Assembly (NCBI GenBank): GCA_017962315.1
Contig: JAGCVN010000105.1
Location: 1 to 32,711, forward strand
Direction of reading: 5' to 3'
DNA: 32,711 bases
DNA from: Kiritimatiellia bacterium
Lineage (GTDB): Bacteria > Verrucomicrobiota > Kiritimatiellia > RFP12 > UBA1067
Below, piece after piece: positions 17,365 to 25,071 of the stretch. The notes under the pieces were generated by a model. It had not been told where the DNA came from and ran no database searches. It worked only from the letters and a program-made list of their open reading frames with translations. The stretch's first letter is position 1. The number at the start of each line of letters is the position of its first letter. The position numbers were made by a program, and so were the translations under genes.

Positions 17365-18834
17365 TTATTCTTTGCGTTCAAGACTTTCGATCCAGGCGGT
17401 GTACCCGTTCTGGAAGAGCCATTCCGTTGCCGCGACGTGTCCGTTGATGGCGGCCTTTTTACAGAGGTCCACGGCCTTGAGGTGGTTCTGTTCGACGCCT
17501 CGTCCGTATTCATAGAGCATACCGAGGTTGAATTGCGCGTCGGCCAGATGCTGCCGTTCGGCTTTCTCGAACCATTCGGCGGCTTTCTTGAAATCCTTTT
17601 CAACCCCCTCGCCACGTGTGTACAACATTCCCAGGTTGTTTTGCGCGGAGTCGAGCCCCGATTCAGCCGCTTCCCGGTAGAGGCTGGCGGCTTTCGCATA
17701 ATCTTTCTCGAAAAATTTTCCGCGATAATAGAAGGTGCCTAGCGCAAGGAGGGCGCGCGGGAATTTCTTCTCCGCAGACTGCTGGTAGAGCTGGAGCGCT
17801 TTTTTTTCGTCTGCTTCGACGCCTTTCCCCCGCTCGTAAAGTTGCGCCAGGAAGAAGAGTGCGCCGGCGTTTCCCTTTGCGGCTGCCTTCTGGAACCAGT
17901 CTGCCGCCTTGGCGAAGTTTTCCTTCACGCCGATCCCGTCGCGGTACAGGATGCCGAGGTTCACTTCAGCCTCGGTATGTCCCTGCTCCGCGGCCCGCCA
18001 GAACCATACGCCGGCCTGCTTGGGATTCGGCTTGACGCCAAGTCCGTGCAGGAAGGCGTACCCGTAGTTGAATTCGCCGTCAGGGTTTCCGCTCTCCGCA
18101 GATTTGCGGTACCATTCCACGGCCTGTTCCGGATTCGGTTTCACGCCGATACCGTGCTGGTAAAGCCAGCCGAGGTTGTTCATCGCGTTCGAATGTCCTT
18201 TCGCTGCGGCCCTGCTGTAGAGTTCAAGCGAGAAGGACGGGTCCTTAGGAACCCCGCGTCCCTGCTGGTAGAGCGAGGCGAGGTTGTATTCGCCGTTGGC
18301 GTCTCCGGAGAGCGCGGCCTGCTGGAAATAGGAGGCTGCTTTCTTTTCGTCCTGTTTTACGCTTTGCCCCGTTAAGTAGAAGATGCCAAGCGTGTTCTGT
18401 GCAAGGGCGTTCCCTTGCAGGGCCGCCGAGTCGAAGTACCGTTTTGCCCCGGCCATGTCTCCCATGTTGAAGGCGAGGTCCAAGCCGCACAGATACTGCG
18501 CAAGCGCGTTCTCGTCCTCAGCGGCGGCTTTGCGGAGCAAGGGCCGCCCTTCGGTCAGGTACGCCGCCCGCTTCCCGTCAGGGAGTTTGCACGCTTCGTC
18601 TTGGAGGGCATACAGGGCGAGCAGGAAACGATAAAACGGCTGCCCCTCGTCGGCAAGGCGGCGGATCTCCGCGGCGGCGACGAGGAAGTCGTCCTTGCTG
18701 CCCGCCGTCCGGGTGTTGATGAAACGTTCGACGGTATTCTTGATCTCCTGGGCCGCGCGGGCGCTGTCGGGCAGGGGTTGCGCGGGACACGCGGTGGCGC
18801 AGAGCAGGATGAAAACGGGAATGACGTTACGCAT
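17365..18834 (-). CDS. exported SEL1-like repeat protein
   Basis: This protein consists almost wholly of SEL1-type tetratricopeptide repeats, about nine to eleven copies of roughly 36 residues. Typical examples are NNLGWLYQHGIGVKPNPEQA and FNLGMLYEYGRGVEQN. It has an N-terminal signal peptide (residues 1-18, ending in CPAQ); a lipoprotein reading is possible but the box is poor. At 489 aa it should be a protein-interaction scaffold in the periplasm. Its start overlaps the end of the ExbB-like gene by 8 bases, with ribosome site GGAGGAGG inside that gene, so it is the third gene of a TPR-ExbB-SEL1 operon. The partner is unknown. Confidence 0.9.
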   Translation of the reverse strand: MRNVIPVFILLCATACPAQPLPDSARAAQEIKNTVERFINTRTAGSKDDFLVAAAEIRRLADEGQPFYRFLLALYALQDEACKLPDGKRAAYLTEGRPLLRKAAAEDENALAQYLCGLDLAFNMGDMAGAKRYFDSAALQGNALAQNTLGIFYLTGQSVKQDEKKAASYFQQAALSGDANGEYNLASLYQQGRGVPKDPSFSLELYSRAAAKGHSNAMNNLGWLYQHGIGVKPNPEQAVEWYRKSAESGNPDGEFNYGYAFLHGLGVKPNPKQAGVWFWRAAEQGHTEAEVNLGILYRDGIGVKENFAKAADWFQKAAAKGNAGALFFLAQLYERGKGVEADEKKALQLYQQSAEKKFPRALLALGTFYYRGKFFEKDYAKAASLYREAAESGLDSAQNNLGMLYTRGEGVEKDFKKAAEWFEKAERQHLADAQFNLGMLYEYGRGVEQNHLKAVDLCKKAAINGHVAATEWLFQNGYTAWIESLERKE

Positions 18835-19465
18835 GGGCCTCCTCCTCTTCGTTTCCGGCGGGGTTCTGACGGCGCGTGAGGTAGGCGAGAATCTCGGAGG
18901 CCGACGTCTGCATTTCCAGACTGAGGCGTTCGATGCGCGTCATCAACAGCGCGTAGAAAATGTGACATTCGATCGCGACGAGGACTCCCGCCGCGACACA
19001 GAGCAGCGCGCATGTCAGCGCCCCGCCCAGATCGGTCGTGAGGATCAGCGGCGCCTGGGCTTTCATCGCCGAGACGATCCGGAGACCGGCGAGCACCGCG
19101 CCGAACAAGCCGCAGAGCGGGGCGACTTCACAGGTGATGGAGAGGAAGGCCAGTCGGCGTTCCAGTCGCGACAGTTCTTCGCGCGAAGTGTTTTCAACCG
19201 CCTCGCGCAACGGCGCGGAGGGACTTTCGCGGTGGCGGATCGCCGTCGCGGTGAGGATGGCGACCGGTCCCGGCGTTTCCTCGCACAACATCAACGCCTC
19301 TTCGACGTTTCCGTTCGAGAGCACGTTGCAGACACCTTTCAGGAAATCCATGTAGTCGATCCTGGCGCGGCGCAGGAAGAGCAATCGACTCAGAAAAACG
19401 ACCGCCGCGAGCGCACCGGCCCCTGCGATGCAGTAAAACACGATTCCGCCGTCCGTAGACATCAT
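18827..19465 (-). CDS. MotA/TolQ/ExbB proton channel family protein
   Basis: This is a 212-aa inner-membrane protein of the ExbB/TolQ family, which uses proton flow to energise outer-membrane work. Hydrophobic segments are seen at about residues 8-30 (N-terminal helix), 112-132 and 150-175, with a cytoplasmic loop between the first two. APLCGLFGAVLAGLRI matches the conserved second membrane helix, which normally reads AP-LGLLGTV-G; the usual Thr is Ala here, which may matter for proton transfer. It overlaps the TPR gene upstream (ATGA) and the SEL1 gene downstream. No ExbD/TolR or TonB is present in the window. Confidence 0.85.
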   Translation of the reverse strand: MMSTDGGIVFYCIAGAGALAAVVFLSRLLFLRRARIDYMDFLKGVCNVLSNGNVEEALMLCEETPGPVAILTATAIRHRESPSAPLREAVENTSREELSRLERRLAFLSITCEVAPLCGLFGAVLAGLRIVSAMKAQAPLILTTDLGGALTCALLCVAAGVLVAIECHIFYALLMTRIERLSLEMQTSASEILAYLTRRQNPAGNEEEEAHA

Positions 19466-21981
19466 CCGTTCCCCTTTTTGTTCCGTCTCTTCAACCGCTC
19501 AAGCCTCGGGCCCGCCTCTTCCGTCCCCGGAATGTTGGCCCGTTGAAGCCGCCTCAGGATCCGTTCCGCCTGTTCGTACCCGCCTGTGCGTTCGTAAAGG
19601 GAGGCGATTGAAAAAGCAGACTTCACGTAGAGCGTGGTGCTGCGTTCGTCAAGCCAGCGTCCCTTCTTCCGGGCGTCCTGGTAGCGAGCCATCACGTCGG
19701 AATAATACTGGTCGATCGCCTCGTCCGTGCGGTCGAGCTTTTCGAGGCAGCGCGCGATTTTAAAATGGAGTTCCAGCTCTTCCGTCTCGGTCAAACGCCC
19801 GTTCGCCAGTCGTGCGCGGTAGGCGACCATCGCTTCTTCGTACCTCGCCGCGTTTCCGGCCCCCATGGTGAACAAACTGTCCGCCTTGTGCAGGAGCGCC
19901 TTCCTCGCAAAGTCGGTGTTCGGCGCGGAGGTGATGACGCGGTCGAGCAGGAGGATCGCCTCGTTGAAACGCGCCAGTTCGATCAGTGCGTTGGCCTGAA
20001 GAAGTAGTGCCTCCGTCATGCGCCCGGTTTTCGGACGCTCTTGCAACAGCTTGGAGACGTGCTCGAGGCAGCCGGTGAAATCGTTCGCATGGAAAGCCGC
20101 CTGCGCCGCCCAGAGAAGGGCGGATTCGGCGCGGTCGGAAGTGGGCCAACGCGACACGAAATCGAGGAAATACCCCTGCGCGGCCGCGTAGTCCGCATGG
20201 TTGAACGAAAATTTTCCGAGCCAGAGCAGCATGTCCGGGATACGGTCGGATTTCGGATAGTCGGCGAGAAAGGCGATCGCCGCCTTTTTTGCGGCGGTAT
20301 CGCGTCCCATGCCGTAGAGGCAAAGCGTCATCAGGAAACGCGCCTCGTCCTTCTGTTCCATGGAGAGTTCGGCAAAGGAGGCGAAATCCTGCAACGCCTG
20401 TTCAAACCGGAACGCCTTGTAATGGACTTTGCCGCGTCCCATCCATGCCGTGTGTACGGCGTCTTCGGCGCCTTTCGCCTTGAGGACGGCGGTGTAGGTC
20501 GCGACCGCGCCCGCATAGTCGCCGCGTGAGGACTGCAAAGCGGCGAGCCGCAACATGGCATCGCCGGCAATGGCGGTCCCTGCGAAACGGTTCGTGACGG
20601 CGGCGTAACCGCTCGCGGCCTCCTGAAACTTGCCGGCTCGCTCCAGCGCGTCTGCGCTTTGGAAGAGGGCTTCCCCCGCATACGGCGAGGGCGGTTGCCC
20701 GGCGGCGACTTCCTGATAGACGGCGGCGGCTTCGGTGAATTGCCCGTCCATCGCGAGCGCGTCCGCCTGTTTCATGAGGCAGACGTTTTTTTGTTCACGG
20801 TCTGCGCAATGCTCGGCGGCCCGTTTGAAGGCGAGGCCCGCCTCCGCCGCCTGGTTGAGTTTCAGAAGCGCCTGTCCGCGTCCGAGCAACACGCGCGTGT
20901 CGAGCGAAGAGGACGGGTAGGTCTCGAGGAAAATCTTGTATTCGGCAGCCGCCTCGGCGGGCGAACCTCCTTGGAGGAAGGCGTCGGCGAGTTTCAGCTG
21001 GGCCTGGACGGAACGCGCGTCCTCCGGCTGTTCCTGGACGAGCGCCTTGATGAGTTTCGCGCCTTCCTTCAATGTTGCCGGAGAAGCCGTGAGCAGGTCG
21101 CCCAACCGGAAGCCGGCGAGCCGCCGCGTGGCCGGTTCTTTCGCCCGTCCGAAAGCGTTCCGGGCGAAGGCGACCGCTTCATTGGTCTTTCCCCCGTCCA
21201 GCGCGATCACGCTTAGTTCCAGGAGCGCCTGGACGCGGGCGGTTTCACGCGCCCGCCCGTCCATGGAAAGCCGGGTGAAGAGTGCGCCCGCCTGTTCGGC
21301 TTGCCCCGCCTCGAGAAAGAGGCGACCGCGTAGCAATTGGCCTTCACTGAGGGAATCCGACTCGAAACCGATTTCGGACTGGCGGTCCAACACCTCGCAT
21401 GCCGTTTTACGGTCGCCCGATTCAAGCAAGGTCTGCGCCCAGTCGAGCGCGTTGTCGGTACGGGTCAGGAGGTTGGTCGAACGGTCTGCTTCCCGGTAGA
21501 CGGCCAGCGCGGCAGGAAGGTCTCCGCGTCCCCGTTCGGCGCGGGCGAGCGTGCGAAGCAAGGCGTCGGCGTAAGGGGAGGGGGCGTTCGTCGCGGCGGC
21601 GGCGGCGTCCCTCGCTTTCGCGTACTCATTGAGGTTCAGGTAGGCGTTGGCGCGCCAGTAGGCGACTGCCGGGGCGGGGCCGATTGTCTGCCCTTTGGCG
21701 ACGGCGGTATCGATCCTCGCCAACGTCTCGCGGTACTTTTGTTCGCCGGACAACGCCTCCAATACGACCAGCAAGGCCGTCTTCGCCTCGTTTGACCCCG
21801 GCGCAGCCGTCTCCAGGACACGTTCGGCGTGGGTTCGGGCGACAGGGTACAGCTTGTCCCGGAGGGCGTCTTGCGCCACTGCGATCTCTTCTGCGGCACC
21901 GGGCGATGCCGCGCCGAGGGGAACGGTGGCCGCCCATACGAGGCAGGCAAAAAAACTAGAGACTCGTTCACGAAAGGACAT
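19462..21981 (-). CDS. large exported tetratricopeptide repeat protein
   Basis: This 839-aa protein opens with a signal peptide (about residues 1-25, ending PLGAA or GAASPGAA) and is then built of TPR-like helical repeats for its full length. Examples include AEAAAEYKIFLETYPSS and KFQEAASGYAAVTNRFAGTA, the spacing seen in YbgF- and BamD-like TPR proteins. It is likely a periplasmic scaffold working with the ExbB-type channel, whose start codon overlaps its stop (ATGA). Transcription should start from a strong promoter six bases upstream of the ATG, giving a leaderless mRNA. It could belong to an envelope-maintenance or gliding-like machine; that is a guess. Confidence 0.88.
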   Translation of the reverse strand: MSFRERVSSFFACLVWAATVPLGAASPGAAEEIAVAQDALRDKLYPVARTHAERVLETAAPGSNEAKTALLVVLEALSGEQKYRETLARIDTAVAKGQTIGPAPAVAYWRANAYLNLNEYAKARDAAAAATNAPSPYADALLRTLARAERGRGDLPAALAVYREADRSTNLLTRTDNALDWAQTLLESGDRKTACEVLDRQSEIGFESDSLSEGQLLRGRLFLEAGQAEQAGALFTRLSMDGRARETARVQALLELSVIALDGGKTNEAVAFARNAFGRAKEPATRRLAGFRLGDLLTASPATLKEGAKLIKALVQEQPEDARSVQAQLKLADAFLQGGSPAEAAAEYKIFLETYPSSSLDTRVLLGRGQALLKLNQAAEAGLAFKRAAEHCADREQKNVCLMKQADALAMDGQFTEAAAVYQEVAAGQPPSPYAGEALFQSADALERAGKFQEAASGYAAVTNRFAGTAIAGDAMLRLAALQSSRGDYAGAVATYTAVLKAKGAEDAVHTAWMGRGKVHYKAFRFEQALQDFASFAELSMEQKDEARFLMTLCLYGMGRDTAAKKAAIAFLADYPKSDRIPDMLLWLGKFSFNHADYAAAQGYFLDFVSRWPTSDRAESALLWAAQAAFHANDFTGCLEHVSKLLQERPKTGRMTEALLLQANALIELARFNEAILLLDRVITSAPNTDFARKALLHKADSLFTMGAGNAARYEEAMVAYRARLANGRLTETEELELHFKIARCLEKLDRTDEAIDQYYSDVMARYQDARKKGRWLDERSTTLYVKSAFSIASLYERTGGYEQAERILRRLQRANIPGTEEAGPRLERLKRRNKKGNG

Positions 21982-21987
21982 ACTTCC

Positions 21988-22015
21988 ATTGTATCCGTTT
22001 TCCGGCGAAAGTCAA
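21988..22015 (-). promoter_or_regulatory. promoter of the TPR-ExbB-SEL1 operon (leaderless)
   Basis: On the minus strand TTGACT (22015-22010) and TACAAT (21993-21988) are 16 bases apart. The -10 is followed by six bases (GGAAGT) and then the ATG. The expected first base of the mRNA is the A of the start codon, and there is no room for a ribosome site upstream of it. Confidence 0.75.
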
Positions 22016-22036
22016 ATGAATGTGAACCGCCTCTTG

Positions 22037-23218
22037 TTATTCTTCGGCGATCTCTTCGTCCGTCAGGTAACACGTCGGATCTGGCTCCCAGAGACTGCCG
22101 GTGGCGGCTTCGGAACGGGCACGGAAGTTCCCGTTGCAGATGTCGAGGAAACGGCAATGCGCGCAACGTCCGCGGAGACGCGGTTTGCGGTTGCGGAGCT
22201 GGGCAAGCAGGGAATCCGCGGGCGGGTTGCCCCAGATTTCGCTGAACGGCTTTTCCAGAACGTTGCCGAGCGGTTTGTTGCGCCAGAATTGGTCTGGGTA
22301 GACCGTGCCGTCCCAACTGATACAGCCGATGCCGAGGCCGGTACTGTTTCCTCCGTTCATGCGTAAGAGACGGAGCGCATCCTCCGCGCGCGGGTTGCCT
22401 TCCCGCTTCATGCGGAGGTAGAGGTAAGGGCCGTCGCAATGATTGTCTACGGTCAAGACTTCCGTCTGGAATCCAAGTCCGTGGAGACGCGCGGTCCGGT
22501 CGATGATCAAATCCACCGTGCGCCGGCGCTCCTCTACGTTCAAATCTTGCGCGGCGATTTCCGCTCCGCGTCCGCAGTAGACCAGGTGGTAGAGGCAGAG
22601 GCGCGGCACCCGTTCGGCTTCCATCAAGTCGAAGATGGCGGGGATCTCCTGCACGTTGTCGCGTGTAATGGTGACGCGGAGGCCGACTTTGATACCCGTG
22701 TCTCGGCAGATCCGGATGGCGCGCAACGCGGCCTTGTAGGCGCCGGGAGTACGGCGGAAGAGGTCATGTGCCGCTTCGCGGCCGTCCAGGCTGATGCCGA
22801 CGTAGGAGGCCCCGATCCGTTTGATGGCGGCGGCTTTCTCCTCCGTGATCAACGTTCCGTTGGTCGAAAAAACAACACGCAACCCTTTCGAGACGGCGTA
22901 TTCGGCCAATTCCGGCAGATCGGCGCGGGCAAAGGGTTCGCCACCGGAGAAGAGGACGACGGGGCAACCGAAAGCCGCGAGGTCGTCGAGGACGGTGCAC
23001 GCCTGCTCTGTGGAAAGTTCGGGCTGCGGACCGGATACGGCGGCATAGCAGTGTTCGCATTTCAGGTTGCAGCGCGAGGTCACGTTCCAGACGACAACCG
23101 GTTTCTTGTCCTTCGAGAACTGGAGCATGTGACTCGGCAGCTTGTTGGAAAGCCGCCCGTAGCGCAACGGGTCGGATGCTTCGACGGTTCCGAGATAGAG
23201 TTTGGAAATGCCGATCAT
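22037..23218 (-). CDS. ahbC: radical SAM protein, AhbC-type heme pathway enzyme
   Basis: This is probably 12,18-didecarboxysiroheme deacetylase, which removes acetate side chains to give Fe-coproporphyrin III in the siroheme-dependent heme route. The radical SAM cluster motif is C50-X3-C54-X2-C57 (TSRCNLKCEHCYA). The N-terminus MIGISKLYLG, LRYGR and the LPSHMLQFSKDKKPVVVWNV stretch are, as I remember, diagnostic of AhbC. FSGGEPFARADL holds the SAM-binding GGE motif. A C-terminal cysteine cluster (CAHCRFLDICNG, and a Cys in PDPTCYL) binds a second Fe-S cluster. At 393 aa the size is right. It begins 3 bases after the universal stress gene. No ahbA, ahbB or ahbD is in the window. A SPASM-type maturase is the alternative. 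Confidence 0.82.
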   Translation of the reverse strand: MIGISKLYLGTVEASDPLRYGRLSNKLPSHMLQFSKDKKPVVVWNVTSRCNLKCEHCYAAVSGPQPELSTEQACTVLDDLAAFGCPVVLFSGGEPFARADLPELAEYAVSKGLRVVFSTNGTLITEEKAAAIKRIGASYVGISLDGREAAHDLFRRTPGAYKAALRAIRICRDTGIKVGLRVTITRDNVQEIPAIFDLMEAERVPRLCLYHLVYCGRGAEIAAQDLNVEERRRTVDLIIDRTARLHGLGFQTEVLTVDNHCDGPYLYLRMKREGNPRAEDALRLLRMNGGNSTGLGIGCISWDGTVYPDQFWRNKPLGNVLEKPFSEIWGNPPADSLLAQLRNRKPRLRGRCAHCRFLDICNGNFRARSEAATGSLWEPDPTCYLTDEEIAEE

Positions 23219-23221
23219 CCG

Positions 23222-23689
23222 TTACGCCTTCTGCTGCTTTTCGATGAACGCCATCGGGACGACGAGGACGGGACAAACGGATTTGCGAACAACCCTTGCG
23301 GTGACGTTTCCTGTCAACCATTGCGAAATCATCCCTTTCCCCTGGCGACCGAGGACGATCAAATCGGCGTTGACGCTTTTTGCGTGGTGCAGAATCTCCT
23401 CCGGCGCGTCGCCGATGCGCATGGCGACCTCGAAGGTCACGCCTTCCGGGACGAGCGGGCGATAGTCTTTATCGATTGCCGCGTCGATGTCGGCCTTCGC
23501 CTTGCTGTCCATGTCGCCGACATCGTAGATGTAGCCCTTCCAGAATTGCGCGTCGGGTTCCGGGATGACGTGGAGCAAAATCAGTTTCGAGCCGACGGCG
23601 CGCTGCGCCTCCTCCGCCGCGAAGGCAAAGGAACGAAGGGCGTTTTCCGAAAAATCGGTGCAGAAAAGAATGGTTTTTGCAGGTGTCAT
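23222..23689 (-). CDS. universal stress protein (UspA family)
   Basis: This is a 155-aa UspA-fold protein. The start at 23689 (MTPAKTILFCTDFS) is set by ribosome site AGGAGGACGACT; the frame upstream of it is only open by chance. The ATP-binding signature G-X2-G-X9-G is present as GRQGKG...TGN, with Asn instead of the usual Ser/Thr after the last Gly. It lies 19 bases downstream of dctM. In the Halomonas TeaABC transporter a universal stress protein (TeaD) regulates TRAP transport, so a similar link here is plausible but unproven. Confidence 0.92.
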   Translation of the reverse strand: MTPAKTILFCTDFSENALRSFAFAAEEAQRAVGSKLILLHVIPEPDAQFWKGYIYDVGDMDSKAKADIDAAIDKDYRPLVPEGVTFEVAMRIGDAPEEILHHAKSVNADLIVLGRQGKGMISQWLTGNVTARVVRKSVCPVLVVPMAFIEKQQKA

Positions 23690-23708
23690 AGTCGTCCTCC
23701 TTTCGGGA

Positions 23709-25007
23709 TTAGAGGCTGTACGCCAGCCAAGTCGCGATTTGCGGAAAGATGAGTAATAGGGCACAGGCGAGGAAGAGCGCGAACAGGAAGGGGAGCGAAC
23801 CCCTGAAAACCGTTTGCAGCGGGATGCTGCGCTCAATGCCGCTTACGACGTAGGCGTTGACGCCGACCGGCGGCGTGATCACGCCCATCTGCGTCACCAG
23901 CACCGCCATCACGCCAAACCAGATCGGGTCGTAATGTAGCTTCAGGATGACGGGGTAGAGGATCGGCACGGTGAGCAGGATCAACGCGAGCGAGTCGATG
24001 AAACAGCCGCAGACGAGGTAAAACATGATGATCGCGAGAATGATGACCCAGGCGGGCAGGGGAAGCTGGGCGAGCCAGCCGGCGAAATGCATCGGCGTCC
24101 CCGTCACGGCGAGGAAGTGCCCGAACACCGTCGCCCCGGCGATGATCACCAGCACCATGCAGGAGGTCCGCAGGGTTTCCTCGCCGGCCTTCCACAAAAC
24201 GTCCAGCGTGAGATGGCGGCCGATGGCCGCAATGACGATACTGCCGAATGCGCCGATCGCCGCGCCTTCCGTCGGGGTGAAGAACCCGGCGAACATCCCG
24301 CCCATCACGAAGAGGAAGAGGAGCAGCGTCTCGGTTACGCCCGCCAGCGACTTGATCCGCGTTCGCCAGGGAACCTTCTGCGCCGGAGGCGCGGCGTTCG
24401 GATTGAGCCAGCACTGGATGCGGATTGCCAGGCAGAACAGGAACGCGACCAGCAGACCGGGAAGGATGCCCGCGATGAACAACTTACCGATCGATTGTTC
24501 CGTCAGAATGCCGTAGACGATGAAGACGACGCTTGGAGGAATGAGCATTCCCAGTCCGCCGCCGGCGGCGACCGTGCCGGAAGCCAGCGCGTCGTCGTAC
24601 TTGTAGCGGCGCATTTCCGGCAGGGCGACGGCAGCCATCGTCGCGGCCGTGGCGGGGCCGCTCCCGCAGATCGCGCCGAAGGCCGCGCACGCGCCGACCG
24701 TCGCCATCGCCAGTCCACCGCGCAGCGAGGAGAACCAGTTGTTTGCCGCCGCGAACAGGCGCCCGCTGATTCCTGTGTGGAAGGCGACCTGTCCCATAAA
24801 GATGAAGAGCGGGATGACCGTGAGGTTGTAGTTCGTGAAGGTCGCGTAGAAGTCGGCCGCGACGACGGACATCGCCGCGCGGGGGCTTACGACGGCGGCG
24901 AATCCGACCGCCCCCACAATGGCCATCGCAAACGCGACAGGCATACTGCCGATCAAGAAGAGCAGCAACGCCGCACAACCGAGGATTCCGATCGAAAGTG
25001 GTTCCAT
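23709..25007 (-). CDS. dctM: TRAP transporter large permease subunit (DctM)
   Basis: This is the 12-helix large membrane subunit of a tripartite ATP-independent periplasmic transporter, which imports organic acids or sugar acids with sodium. The sequence is hydrophobic throughout; PLFIFMGQVAFHTGISGRLF and GPATAATMAAVALPEM are typical DctM motifs, as are GGGLGMLIPPSVVFIVYG and TQMGVITPPVGVNAYV. At 432 aa it is full length. Neither the binding protein (DctP) nor the small subunit (DctQ) is beside it, so they must be elsewhere or lost. Its position after a GH106 rhamnosidase hints at a sugar-acid substrate. Confidence 0.93.
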   Translation of the reverse strand: MEPLSIGILGCAALLLFLIGSMPVAFAMAIVGAVGFAAVVSPRAAMSVVAADFYATFTNYNLTVIPLFIFMGQVAFHTGISGRLFAAANNWFSSLRGGLAMATVGACAAFGAICGSGPATAATMAAVALPEMRRYKYDDALASGTVAAGGGLGMLIPPSVVFIVYGILTEQSIGKLFIAGILPGLLVAFLFCLAIRIQCWLNPNAAPPAQKVPWRTRIKSLAGVTETLLLFLFVMGGMFAGFFTPTEGAAIGAFGSIVIAAIGRHLTLDVLWKAGEETLRTSCMVLVIIAGATVFGHFLAVTGTPMHFAGWLAQLPLPAWVIILAIIMFYLVCGCFIDSLALILLTVPILYPVILKLHYDPIWFGVMAVLVTQMGVITPPVGVNAYVVSGIERSIPLQTVFRGSLPFLFALFLACALLLIFPQIATWLAYSL

Positions 25008-25025
25008 AACGTTCTCCTTCCCGCC

Positions 25026-25054
25026 AATTTAACAGATTCCGACCGCCGGGGCAA
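25026..25054 (-). promoter_or_regulatory. candidate internal promoter before dctM
   Basis: On the minus strand TTGCCC (25054-25049) and TAAATT (25031-25026) are 17 bases apart, in the 64-base gap between the GH106 gene and dctM. A ribosome site (AAGGAGAA) precedes the dctM ATG. The boxes match the consensus only moderately. Confidence 0.4.
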
Positions 25055-25071
25055 AGCGGATTTTTCTGCAG

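Noticed and set aside
22439..23752. 437-codon plus-strand frame opposite ahbC and the universal stress gene
   Set aside because: It spans two clearly recognised minus-strand genes and has no family-like motifs or ribosome site.
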